The notes under the pieces are model-generated. The model made no database searches. It had not been told where the DNA came from and saw only the letters and a list, made by a program, of their open reading frames with translations. This document shows, one piece after another, positions 26,793 through 34,952 of a stretch of DNA of 64,000 bases (the stretch's first letter is position 1; every line of letters starts with the position of its first letter). The translations under genes were made by a program, and so were the position numbers. The stretch comes from Erysipelotrichaceae bacterium (lineage in GTDB: Bacteria; Bacillota_I; Bacilli_A; Erysipelotrichales; Erysipelotrichaceae): contig JAAXXT010000006.1 in NCBI GenBank assembly GCA_013334325.1, forward strand, positions 1 through 64,000, given 5' to 3'.

Positions 26793-27389
26793 CTAGTAGA
26801 ATTTAAGTTGGGTAATTTTTTTACCTAAGCGGGTTGACCAAAGATTTTCCAATGAATCTGTCATATAGTAAACGGATGCAAGCATTTTTTGCTTTTCTCC
26901 GTACTTATAGAAGATGAGTCCTTTCTTTGCATAAAAGAGAAGCTCTTCCATTTCCGGTCTTACAAAATCCTCAAGTTGCGAAAGTCCCCATGGAGAATGA
27001 ATCCCGCTTTTCTCATTTTCACATTCAGAATCGATTTCTTTCAGGATCTCTTCCAAAAGTGTCACTGTTTCATCGATCGCATTCAGTTTCTTGAATCTTG
27101 GACCCACCTTTCGAATATGCCGTTCTATCTTTTTCATATCTGAGATTGAAATCTGTTTACCGCAGCTTGGGCATTTAAACTCAGTCCATATAAACTTAAC
27201 ATCTCCAAACATGTATCCTTCTCCTCCTGCGGAACTAAAATCGTATTCTTTTGCCTCTGGAGATTTGGAATTTACGATCTTGGAAACCTTAGTTTTGGAT
27301 AATAAAGAATGACAATCAGGGCAGTAATGTTTCTTAATGTTGACATAAAATGGACTTGTCCATGTTCTTTTGATGTGTTGGAATTTCAT
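26793..27389 (-). CDS. zinc-ribbon protein of unknown function
   Basis: A 198-residue soluble protein with two CxxC pairs (CPDC about 18-21, CPSC about 75-78), a likely zinc ribbon, followed by a helical C-terminal half. GGAG lies before the ATG. Repeat copy R1 is immediately upstream. No family recognised. It resembles small DNA- or RNA-binding accessory proteins only in the ribbon. Confidence 0.6.
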   Translation of the reverse strand: MKFQHIKRTWTSPFYVNIKKHYCPDCHSLLSKTKVSKIVNSKSPEAKEYDFSSAGGEGYMFGDVKFIWTEFKCPSCGKQISISDMKKIERHIRKVGPRFKKLNAIDETVTLLEEILKEIDSECENEKSGIHSPWGLSQLEDFVRPEMEELLFYAKKGLIFYKYGEKQKMLASVYYMTDSLENLWSTRLGKKITQLKFY

Positions 27390-27430
27390 AAGATCTCCAT
27401 TGTTTTCACTTTTTCAATTTATCCTAATAA

Positions 27431-27520
27431 CCACTGCAGTCTGACTCTCTTTACTCACCACGGTGAGTTTGCAAAGACCGTGGTCTGAGTGGACTTGGGA
27501 TCTCTTATAAACCCACTGCA
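27431..27520 (-). repeat. 3' island repeat, short copy R1
   Basis: A 90-base relative of R2 bounded by CCACTGCA at both ends. The core is ACCACGG and CCGTGGT around a 14-base loop. Compared with R2 the inner part is missing, exactly between two ACCGTGG copies, as expected from a deletion by short direct repeats. It follows the stop of the 27532 gene. Confidence 0.65.
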
Positions 27521-27531
27521 ACTAATTAAGC

Positions 27532-28308
27532 TTAGTGAAATGCCCAGCTGTTTGCCAATTTAAATTCTAGTAAGACCTGCCAAGGATCTTCAATCTGATT
27601 TTTACTAATTTCTATAATTCCCATATTTGGCATAATCATTTTATCTTTATCTAACATAATCAGAAAAGCACTTCCATATTCTCCATCATCTGAGTATTCT
27701 TGGCCAATGAAGAGCAATCGTCCTTCTTTATCTTGAGATAATAGCACTAAATCAGAGGAGTTCAAGTCACCAGGCAATATCTCAATCATTTCATTCAATT
27801 CACGAGTAGATAGTGGTCGGTTCTTATTGCGACGCAATTCCGTTGTAAACATATTACTTGGGTTCAGTGGCTCATTCCAATCATTTCGTTCTTTAAGATC
27901 ATTTATCATGGATTCGTTGAAATTAGCATTTATGATCTGATCACTCAATTCGTCTTCTTTTGTTGACCAAGCATAAATCTTTGAAATCATATTGACTCCG
28001 TCGTAATAGGATACTGTTTTTTCATCAGATGTTTGAACGATACCGACAGCTAATGTGTAATCGTCGTAGAGATGAGAAACACCAATGAAGCCATATAGGA
28101 TTCGTCCAAATGAATCAACTTCAATAATGATTGTCTTATCATGATAACCACCTTCCGCCCCTAGAATTGATTCTCTCGAGGCAACGAGCAGTGTAATATC
28201 ATTATCATAATATTTAGATCCATCAATTTCTAAGCAAGACGAAAGTAAAGCAAGCGCCAATCCTATAACTAGAATTTCTTCTATTTTGAGAAAAGCTTTT
28301 GTCTTCAC
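27532..28308 (-). CDS. unknown lipoprotein
   Basis: A 258-residue protein starting at GTG with AGGAGG upstream. An N-terminal hydrophobic stretch ends in lipobox LSSC (Cys about 25). The mature part is acidic and mixed alpha/beta. It has no clear -10/-35 of the shared island type. Repeat R1 follows it and R2 precedes it. Confidence 0.65.
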   Translation of the reverse strand: MKTKAFLKIEEILVIGLALALLSSCLEIDGSKYYDNDITLLVASRESILGAEGGYHDKTIIIEVDSFGRILYGFIGVSHLYDDYTLAVGIVQTSDEKTVSYYDGVNMISKIYAWSTKEDELSDQIINANFNESMINDLKERNDWNEPLNPSNMFTTELRRNKNRPLSTRELNEMIEILPGDLNSSDLVLLSQDKEGRLLFIGQEYSDDGEYGSAFLIMLDKDKMIMPNMGIIEISKNQIEDPWQVLLEFKLANSWAFH

Positions 28309-28386
28309 TTAATACCTCCTTGCCTATTGAGTCTACAATTGATTTATTTTATACTTTATCGAACCAAATAGGGTTCTCTACTAAAT

Positions 28387-28557
28387 CCACTGCGTTCCAA
28401 ATTCTTAGAACTCACCACGGTCTTCGTATTCACTCCATGGGAACATTCTCCACAATCTAGTACGAACGCTTAGGCACACGCATTCGTGTCCCACGGTGAG
28501 GTTGCCAAGATCGTAGTCTGAGTGAGTTGGTGATCTCTCATAAGCTTACTGCAGTCT
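28387..28557 (-). repeat. 3' island repeat, full copy R2, 5S-rRNA-like
   Basis: A 171-base repeat starting at the stop codon of the 28556 gene and bounded by CCACTGC and ACTGCA. On the minus strand a 112-base core is closed by a long stem (CTACGATCTT with AAGACCGTGG). It contains a GTGCCTAAGC block and the block GTTCCCATGGAGTGAATACG, in the order and spacing of 5S rRNA. A strongly diverged 5S-derived element is my inference. R3 shares most of it. Confidence 0.6.
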
Positions 28558-29041
28558 AGTTATATCCCCAGAAGGAGCGACCGATCTTTTTTATCGTGTC
28601 TACATCTATTGATTCATCAAATAGGAAATCTCGAACTTCCAAAGTCCCATTAACTCTGTGCCAAATCTCAAGCATATACCTTTCGAAACTACCCTCATCA
28701 TTTTGTATTTTAACAGTATGTATTTTTACACGATTATTCAGACTTAAGCCATTCATATATTCAATAGTGAATATCTGATTGTTGCTGATATCAGTGTAAT
28801 AATGTTCTCCATTCACAAACTTATATTCAAGTTCAACCATATATACTTGATTTAAATTCTCATCCTGTTTTCCATTATCTAGGATTATCCCTCTATCAGT
28901 TTTATTGATTATCCATTCGTCAGGTATACAAAATCGTCCAAATCCATTTATATTGAGTTGCTTTAAACCATTATCATAAAACACAATAAAACATAGAACT
29001 ATTGCTAAGATGATAGATAAAATGATAACTATTCTTTTCAT
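28556..29041 (-). CDS. unknown membrane-anchored protein
   Basis: A 161-residue protein. The start at 29041 is preferred over one 12 bases upstream because GGGAGAG then serves as ribosome site. One N-terminal helix (about 3-21) and a beta-rich extracellular domain. The size and layout resemble the 25972 gene, but the sequence differs. It is driven by promoter module copy 2 and followed by repeat R2. Confidence 0.6.
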   Translation of the reverse strand: MKRIVIILSIILAIVLCFIVFYDNGLKQLNINGFGRFCIPDEWIINKTDRGIILDNGKQDENLNQVYMVELEYKFVNGEHYYTDISNNQIFTIEYMNGLSLNNRVKIHTVKIQNDEGSFERYMLEIWHRVNGTLEVRDFLFDESIDVDTIKKIGRSFWGYN

Positions 29042-29076
29042 TGTCTCTCCCATCTTGAACCAAACTTACTGAACTC

Positions 29077-29172
29077 ATTATCCCTTTTATACATCCAATA
29101 GTCTACCTACTATGCGTATTTTTCTTTCTCTTTTATATCGTTTTCTATAAATCCGTTACACTTTTGTTACAT
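29077..29172 (-). promoter_or_regulatory. island promoter module, copy 2
   Basis: Minus strand: ATGTAAC and GTGTAAC with 11-base period (29155-29172), a 49-base A-rich spacer with CGCATAGTAGG, -35 TAGACT (29100-29105), 17 bases, -10 GATAAT (29077-29082). Confidence 0.7.
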
Positions 29173-29259
29173 TTCAGAGATTGAACTTTTGAACCTATGT
29201 TATTCTACTCAGAGGGCTCTATTAAGACCACTACAACCATATTTTTATCATAATTAAGT

Positions 29260-29637
29260 CTACGATTTTTTGCACATCACTTGTATATAAAGGATCGATA
29301 CAATCTGTATTACTCCAGTTGCGTTAAGCCAGAATTCTAACTTATTCTGTGTAAAATATATAAAAGTCATAAGAACAAGCATCGCAATATAAGCCAGATT
29401 CATAATTAGTAATACACAGTTAACTAAGAAGGGTAACCTTTCCCAATATTCTAAATATAGGGTTCGAGATAGAAAAGAACTTCCACTTTGCCTTTTTTTC
29501 TGTTTATTTAGGCTCTCTTTATGAAACCCAAGAAACCTATCTATAGGTTCTTCAATAAACATCGCATAAGTAATGATATAAATCAACAGAAAGACTAAAA
29601 TTATAAGTAGATAGCCTAATATTGTAAAAACATACAT
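29260..29637 (-). CDS. unknown three-helix membrane protein
   Basis: A 125-residue protein with one N-terminal helix (about 7-28), a basic loop with KKRQSGSS, and two C-terminal helices (about 70-92 and 102-118). GGAGG lies nine bases before the ATG. Repeat R3 is upstream. Family not recognised. Confidence 0.6.
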   Translation of the reverse strand: MYVFTILGYLLIILVFLLIYIITYAMFIEEPIDRFLGFHKESLNKQKKRQSGSSFLSRTLYLEYWERLPFLVNCVLLIMNLAYIAMLVLMTFIYFTQNKLEFWLNATGVIQIVSILYIQVMCKKS

Positions 29638-29692
29638 ATCAATGGACCTCCATTGTTTTGCGAAATTTAAGTATCATATAGTTCGTTATCAT

Positions 29693-29800
29693 AACGCACT
29701 ACGGTCTTCGTATTCGCTCCAGGTGGAGCATTCCCCACATTCTAGTATCAATGCTTAGGCACACCCAATCGTGTTCCACGGTGAGTTTGTTAAGACCATT
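29693..29800 (-). repeat. 3' island repeat, copy R3
   Basis: It shares with R2 the minus-strand blocks CTCACCGTGG, GTGTGCCTAAGC, GATACTAG, a GTGGGG/CTCCAC hairpin and GCGAATACGAAGACCGT. The outer arms are less conserved than in R2. It lies between the 29887 gene stop and the 29637 gene start. Confidence 0.6.
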
Positions 29801-29886
29801 TCAATATTAAAAGTTATCGAGTGCACTATTAATTCTCTTCTGTTTTGTCAGTTCGTTTGATGAATATCCTATATCTTGATTGGAAA

Positions 29887-30093
29887 CTATATTGTTTCCT
29901 TATTTCCTTTATAGGAATAAACAAGCCCAACGATAAACACTACTAAAAAGAACACAAACATGAACTCAAAACTAATATGTAGTGTAGACCTTGCACTACC
30001 ATAAGATCCCCCGATAGCAGATGCAATCAAGATACCGACTATACCAACCGTTCCGCTTAACACAAGTCCGATGCCTAATAATAGTTTTTTCAT
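29887..30093 (-). CDS. unknown small two-helix membrane protein
   Basis: A 68-residue protein from ATG 30093 (AGGTGG upstream) with two membrane helices separated by a GGSYGSARST loop. Driven by promoter module copy 3. It is the last gene of the island before the prophage end. Confidence 0.6.
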   Translation of the reverse strand: MKKLLLGIGLVLSGTVGIVGILIASAIGGSYGSARSTLHISFEFMFVFFLVVFIVGLVYSYKGNKETI

Positions 30094-30119
30094 TTTGCCC
30101 ACCTAAGTATGTTATTTTC

Positions 30120-30215
30120 ATTATGCCTTTTCATAGCCCGAAAGTCTACCCACTATGAGTGTTATTTTGTCTTCTTTTTAATCGTTTTTTAGAAAATGTT
30201 ACACTTTTGTTACAC
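30120..30215 (-). promoter_or_regulatory. island promoter module, copy 3
   Basis: Minus strand: GTGTAAC twice with 11-base period (30198-30215), a 49-base A-rich spacer ending ACACTCATAGTGGG, -35 TAGACT (30143-30148), 17 bases, -10 CATAAT (30120-30125). Confidence 0.7.
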
Positions 30216-30232
30216 CTGGCACTTTTGACCTG

Positions 30233-30257
30233 CAAAAAACCCTGATAGAATCAGGGC
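30233..30257 (-). terminator. former tRNA-Thr terminator
   Basis: Minus-strand stem CCCTGAT and ATCAGGG with loop TCT and TTTTTT. It lies 12 bases beyond the left attachment repeat and is probably the original terminator of the tRNA gene, displaced by the insertion. Confidence 0.75.
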
Positions 30258-30268
30258 CTAGAGTGAAA

Positions 30269-30285
30269 TGGTGCCGACAACAGGA
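30269..30285. other. attL: left attachment site, tRNA 3' end copy
   Basis: TGGTGCCGACAACAGGA, identical over 17 bases to the 3' end of the tRNA-Thr gene at 39932-39948. It marks the distal end of the inserted element. Confidence 0.85.
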
Positions 30286-30401
30286 TATGACACCGGCATA
30301 TTTTCGAGGAATAGTAGTGTTCAATAAACCTTATAAATAGGGCATTATCAACTGAAGTATTGAATAATAATCGTTTCGAAATAATTGGTTATTCAAAATT
30401 A

Positions 30402-30421
30402 TGTTAGCAAAACGTTAGCAA
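30402..30421. repeat. integrase arm-type repeats, left
   Basis: Two GTTAGCAA direct repeats with 11-base period, about 120 bases inside the left end. The same pair with the same period occurs at 39862-39879 inside the right end. Confidence 0.7.
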
Positions 30422-30448
30422 ACATTCGAGATCTCTATGATGATAGAA

Positions 30449-30670
30449 CTAGTCTCTTTTACCACTGTTGTTGGAATTTATTGCCACAATCAATTGATCA
30501 ATTTTGATCCATATTACAGCTATCAACGTAAATATACCGATAACAATCGAGAATAAATAACTGTTAATGAATGCCACATCAAACACATAGGTGGAAACGA
30601 ATCCCGGTAGAATATAAGCGATGGTAAATGCAGAAAGAACTATTAATATATATTTAATTGTGTTTTTCAT
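30449..30670 (-). CDS. unknown two-helix membrane protein (element cargo)
   Basis: A 73-residue protein with two helices (about 7-27 and 35-57). Its ATG at 30670 follows the upstream stop codon by one base, so translation is coupled to the secreted protein gene. Both lie inside the attachment repeats and are probably passenger genes of the element. Confidence 0.6.
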   Translation of the reverse strand: MKNTIKYILIVLSAFTIAYILPGFVSTYVFDVAFINSYLFSIVIGIFTLIAVIWIKIDQLIVAINSNNSGKRD

Positions 30671-30671
30671 T

Positions 30672-31796
30672 TTAGTGCCCATCTGTATGGTATGAAATCA
30701 GATTTACTCCATCGTACTCACTATTTTCTATACCAGGTGATAGTGAAACTCCTACCCCAGGATATTGTGAGCCAAGATTCCAGCTAAATGAGTAACCCAA
30801 GTTAATGACAGGATGCGCATGTTGATATACTGTAAATACATTGAATTCTTGGCTTTCATTGTAAGTTGACACCCTTGCCTTTGCACTAATATACATACTT
30901 AATGAAGTTACGGTTTTTCTTATGTTGGAAACCCAGTTGAATGTATCAATTGGTAAGTCCCAAGTATAATAGACACCAGAGTTTGGACTAAAGTATTGAT
31001 CTTGCTTATATTTTATGTATGGCCCCATAAGTTTAGTGGTTATAGACCCATTGTTATTAGTTTTCATAGTATACTGCATTCTTGAAGACATGTCCTCATC
31101 TCCTAATTGCCAGGCAGTCTTTCCATTGTTGGTTGCAATTGAGAACGCGTCTTTCAATCTTGCGTTCGGGATTATTAACCAAGTATAAGTCCCGGATAAA
31201 GTGTAATACCCTATCCCTCCCTGTATATTAGGGTCAAGATAATATGCAGTCGTTAGGATTTTCATATAACCATCCTTGGACCAATAATAATGGTATGACG
31301 TATTACTTGGAGATGTCGCGCTAGTGGTCATAACGGGTTCGCTAGAAAGCATTGCGTTGCCATTGAGTTCTTGATTCTCATACTGCTTAACTTGTAGGAT
31401 GCTTTCGAAACACTGTTTTTTGGATAAATAATCAATGCTTCCATCTTTTGATACTTTTACATACTGTTCAATTACCTTTATGTAAACAGACTCAGTCAAT
31501 ATTCTCGCCAATTCTTCGTAACCAATGAGTTGAATCTGTTCTGCTGAATATCCAAGTTCAGAAAATACATAATCAATAATCTCGTCATTTTCAACTTGAC
31601 CTACTCCATTTCTATCTAGATATGATTTAACACTTTTCAAATTTGCTTTTCTTAACAATGAATCGCCCGAAACTTCAGTAGAAATCGCAAGCAACGATTT
31701 GATAGATAAGGATAAATCAGTCGATGCTGATACTGAACTTATCTCTGAAAATAGTAAAACACAAAATATAACCAAAGTTAAAATAGTTCTTTTCAT
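30672..31796 (-). CDS. unknown secreted protein (element cargo)
   Basis: A 374-residue protein from ATG 31796, chosen because AAGGAAATG fits and the signal peptide then starts correctly (residues 1-25, ending SVSAS). The mature part is helical for about 110 residues, then beta-rich with many Tyr, Thr and Ser residues. The position at the end of the prophage, next to the attachment site and after the lysis genes, is typical of lysogenic-conversion genes. No family recognised. Confidence 0.6.
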   Translation of the reverse strand: MKRTILTLVIFCVLLFSEISSVSASTDLSLSIKSLLAISTEVSGDSLLRKANLKSVKSYLDRNGVGQVENDEIIDYVFSELGYSAEQIQLIGYEELARILTESVYIKVIEQYVKVSKDGSIDYLSKKQCFESILQVKQYENQELNGNAMLSSEPVMTTSATSPSNTSYHYYWSKDGYMKILTTAYYLDPNIQGGIGYYTLSGTYTWLIIPNARLKDAFSIATNNGKTAWQLGDEDMSSRMQYTMKTNNNGSITTKLMGPYIKYKQDQYFSPNSGVYYTWDLPIDTFNWVSNIRKTVTSLSMYISAKARVSTYNESQEFNVFTVYQHAHPVINLGYSFSWNLGSQYPGVGVSLSPGIENSEYDGVNLISYHTDGH

Positions 31797-32102
31797 TTCA
31801 TTTCCTTTCATAATGATCATAACTACCATAGAACCAATAACACAATTGTCGAAACTCGCCCCACCCCCTCATTTTAATTATTGTATTTAGGCTCGATAAT
31901 CTGATAATAGACTTAACGTTACTCAAAAGTCAAGGTAATCAAGACTATTCTTTATAATTCTTCTTGTGCTTACACACTATCTATTGCATCGAGTAACAAA
32001 CGCCTAAAAATATCACAAGTTTTCGAATTTTACATCTAATTCGTTCTGAATGCTAACATTCAAAAAGCCCCTAAGGATCCAGTGTTCCTTAGGGGCTTTT
32101 TG
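31797..32102. other. intergenic, terminator and weak promoter only
   Basis: About 300 bases without a gene. A weak minus-strand promoter (TCGACA, 16 bases, TATGGT) lies near 31825-31850, and the lysis-operon terminator is at 32059-32100. Confidence 0.4.
32059..32100 (-). terminator. terminator of the lysis cassette
   Basis: Very strong inverted repeat AAAAAGCCCCTAAGGA and TCCTTAGGGGCTTTTT with an eight-base loop, just after the XhlA-like gene. Confidence 0.95.
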
Positions 32103-32378
32103 TTAATTGGGTTCTTCTTCTTGATCTGATAAGTGCCCTGATTTCGCACAGTTCAGTTCCATTGATTGGAGCTTCTTTTCAGCCCTAGTCAATCTCTGAT
32201 CAAGCTTCGACACCAGCTTCTCGGTATTGTTGAGGTTGGTTGATAGTTCCTTGATCAGCACTTTAAGTTCATTGATTGCTTCGGTCAGATTTGAGAATGG
32301 CTTTGCGATTAGAGCGAACAGTGTTCCAATCGATATAAGCGCAATGGCAACGACCCCAATACCTTCAGCTGGCGACAT
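32103..32378 (-). CDS. XhlA-like holin-associated protein
   Basis: A 91-residue protein with one N-terminal helix (about 6-24) followed by a long coiled coil (ELKVLIKELSTNLNNTEK through RAEKKL). This matches the layout of hemolysin XhlA-type proteins in phage lysis cassettes. AAAGGAG lies before the ATG and overlaps the end of the endolysin gene. Confidence 0.65.
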   Translation of the reverse strand: MSPAEGIGVVAIALISIGTLFALIAKPFSNLTEAINELKVLIKELSTNLNNTEKLVSKLDQRLTRAEKKLQSMELNCAKSGHLSDQEEEPN

Positions 32379-32380
32379 AC

Positions 32381-33159
32381 CTATTTCTCCTTTGGGACAA
32401 AGCTGAGGTTGATCAGCATCCCGTCCTGCTCCAGCGCTACTGTGAGCGGTTTGTAGATGATCTTATCAATCGTAATCGTAGTAGGTTCAATGAACTTGAC
32501 CGTATTCCATTTCGAATTAATCCCACAGAACACATGTGATCCATCATCAAGCAAGATCTCTGCCCATTCATATCCACCTAAAAGTTGAGACTTACCAATG
32601 TATGGGTAAGATCTCTTCTCGAGATACTTGATTCTTGAACCGTTGGGCTTATCGCGGTAGAAAAGTTCAGGCACAATAACTGTAAGCATTGGCAATGGTG
32701 GTCTATTCATTCTGATCTCCTCATAAGGCGTGATTGCCTTGGTTCCTAATAGATAGGGCGTCGGATCAACGAATACTCCTTTGATCCTAATTCCTAGATG
32801 CATGTGAGCCCCTGTGACTGTTCCAGTATGTCCTGCTGTAGCGATCGTAGGGCCACGTTCAACGATTTGATTAACTTTGACACAGATACTACCAGGCGCT
32901 AAATGTTTGTACAATGGCTCTGTATAGTCTTCATGTTGAAAACGATGTAGTTACCTTCGACACTGTTATAACCCACATCAGTAACTTTGCCTCTTTCAAT
33001 AGCCATTGCCTTAACAACTGGCACCATATCGATACCGGTATGCCAAGTCACGTGAGTTGTACCAACCATGAAGTCAACCTTGACAAACGGACAAATTACG
33101 TAAACACTTTTAAGCCCGATTAGAACTCTCTTAATAAAGTTCGTATAAGCTTGGCTCAT
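32381..33159 (-). pseudogene. M23 endolysin, broken by a frameshift
   Basis: The two halves of one peptidase lie in different frames. The N-terminal part (33159 to about 32940) has the first zinc motif WHTGIDM. The C-terminal part has GAHMHLGIR and an SH3-like tail. Near 32935-32943 one missing base shifts the frame; restoring it joins NYIVFN to EDYTEPLYKHL. An intact protein would be about 258 residues and cut cell-wall cross-bridges. The start overlaps the holin stop (ATGA). If the shift is real, the prophage cannot lyse normally; an assembly error is the alternative. Confidence 0.8.
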
Positions 33160-33584
33160 CAGCCCAATACTTCACTTTCGTCCACTTCATCAACAACTGG
33201 TTCAGCTCCGAATGGTGTGTATGTATCCGACTTGTTAAACATCTCATTTAGCTTGTCATCGATGGTCTGCATAAAGGCAGGTGTTGGGATGCCAAATAAG
33301 AAGATCATGTTCTGCAGAGTACTGTTGCCATAATAGGCAATAACCAAAGTCATTAGCAATTTAAATGTTGGTTCAGCAAATGGTAATCCGAAGATCTGTG
33401 CAATTCTTAAGTAGTAGAACATTAAGCCCCCAATTAAAGCCGTAAATGCCAACAGAACGATATTCTTTAATCCACTTAAGGCAAGTGACCACTTGAACTC
33501 ATTTCGTTTCAGCGCCCCCGCAATACCGTTAGCATAATCTAATAGAACTATACACAATGCGATGATCACGAAATGCGCAATCAT
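33159..33584 (-). CDS. phage holin (toxin secretion/phage lysis type)
   Basis: A 141-residue protein with about four hydrophobic segments (1-20, 31-60, 72-88, 89-105). The DYANGIAGALKRNEFKWSLALSGLKN stretch is typical of phage_holin_4 proteins, followed by an acidic tail. It would form the pore that releases the endolysin. Directly followed by the endolysin gene. Confidence 0.85.
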   Translation of the reverse strand: MIAHFVIIALCIVLLDYANGIAGALKRNEFKWSLALSGLKNIVLLAFTALIGGLMFYYLRIAQIFGLPFAEPTFKLLMTLVIAYYGNSTLQNMIFLFGIPTPAFMQTIDDKLNEMFNKSDTYTPFGAEPVVDEVDESEVLG

Positions 33585-33628
33585 AAATTCAAGAAATGCG
33601 TCATTTAGGTTTACCCTCTTTCTGTGTA

Positions 33629-33653
33629 AAATAAAAAGAGCCTAAGCTCTTTA
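33629..33653 (-). terminator. terminator after the tail gene
   Basis: Minus-strand stem AAAGAGC and GCTCTTT with loop TTAG, then TATTTT. It lies six bases after the stop that the unshifted tail frame would use (33659-33661), but inside the frame read after the shift. Confidence 0.75.
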
Positions 33654-33658
33654 GATTC

Positions 33659-34787
33659 TTATGCTGTTTTCTTCCACATATAAACCACGATGTAAGATGC
33701 AAATTATTGTGGGATCCACCACCTCCTGAATTAGCGATACTAACCGTATGTTGATGTCCTCCCTTAGAATCTGTTAAATAAACATTATTCCCGCTTACCC
33801 AAGATATTGGTCTGTTAAAACTTGATCCACTCGCGACACTTGGACTTGGTACTGCCCCAATTAAATAATGAGTATGCGCACCTTGCGTGTCTTCCGAAGC
33901 GGTATGATTATGGGCTGGTATTTCGGTCGTCGCAAGAGTGTGCGTTTTAGCCCCACTTGTTTCCTCAACTGAATTAAACTCTGTCTGAGAAGCATCTAAA
34001 CCCACTAAAGTCTTACCAGCGCCAAATGTCACCCAAGTGTCAAATCCAAATAACGTCGCTGGATTTGTTGAAACCACAGACATATAAATTGCACACAAAG
34101 AATTCCCCAATTTTACCCCTCTAGAATTGATGTCTCCATCTGCATTTATTGATATACCATCGGCAACATCAGCAACATCGATAGTTCCCGACCCATCATA
34201 GGTCTTACCAAACGACGCATAACGTTTACCCAAGATCATACTCACATCGCCACTTGGGAGAAATGTCATTCCTTCAGCATAGTCATCTGTAACTTCTAAA
34301 GTAGAGGCATCGTTATCTAGATCATAGAAGGCATCGAACACCCTTAAACGGATGTCATAGACCTCAGCAGCTAAGAATCCAGCTTTGCTGAAGTCGTTAA
34401 CTCGCCGAAGGTTAGACCTCCTGGAGCAATAGCAGAATTCTTGCTAAAGGAACCAGTACTCTTGATTCGGTAATCGATTTTATACTTGATCCAATTCTTC
34501 TCAGTAGTACCATCCAAGGCCTTTACTGCTATAGCCGTTCCTTTGATAACACATCGGAGATAGGTTCCAAATACCGGATCAAACACTCCACTTACAGTAG
34601 ATCTGTAGACTTCAAATTTATCGACTTTTGGATAAGTATAGGCGCGTACGGTGATCGGTGCTGAGGTAAACACGGCTGTTCTTCCTCGGCTGTCTATGAT
34701 TGTAATAGTTGCTGTTAAATTTCCCGATGTATTGAGAATATCAGTAACAACTGGACTGGTAGACTGAGTCTTATCAGTCCCGGCAAA
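33659..34787 (-). pseudogene. phage tail fibre / collar protein remnant, two frameshifts
   Basis: A C-terminal remnant of a minor structural protein. The first part (34787-34371) reads through Ig-like strands. Near 34400 the frame shifts, and the original continues as NDFSKAGFLAAEVYDIRLRV into the next open part (34341 onward). That part ends in a collar domain with TTEIPAHNHT and GGGGSHNNL. Near 33700 a second missing base diverts the usual end SYIVVYMWKKTA into another frame. Upstream an in-frame TAG at 34788-34790 cuts it off. No capsid, portal or terminase genes remain. Confidence 0.75.
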
Positions 34788-34823
34788 CTAAACACGTAAG
34801 GTCACTCCTTTCGCATAAGTTAT

Positions 34824-34934
34824 CTTAATTAATTTTCAATATATTATTTAGTTTTCTTATGTCAAAACCAGAATTATAGTTTTCTTAATTAAATCTTATG
34901 TTTTGCTTGAATACAATTAAGAAATGTTTATAAT
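34824..34934. promoter_or_regulatory. repressor operators and promoter
   Basis: Three copies of a CTTAATTAA-type site: 34824-34832, 34884-34892, and an inverted copy TTCTTAATT at 34915-34923. The third sits inside the spacer of the promoter TTGAAT (34907-34912), 16 bases, TATAAT (34929-34934) that reads into the repressor gene. This suggests autoregulation. Confidence 0.65.
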
Positions 34935-34952
34935 TAGCCTTGAGGTAACATC

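Noticed and set aside
27431-29800. Integron-type attC sites as explanation for the island repeats
   Set aside because: No GTTRRRY core with matching partner could be placed at the borders, and there is no integron integrase in the window.
25368-30215. CRISPR array suggested by regularly recurring GTTACAC motifs
   Set aside because: Copies are in pairs kilobases apart in front of genes, with no spacers of even length and no cas genes.
33690-33710. Programmed ribosomal frameshift in the tail gene
   Set aside because: No slippery heptamer or stimulatory structure is visible, and a second shift in the same gene argues for decay or sequencing error.
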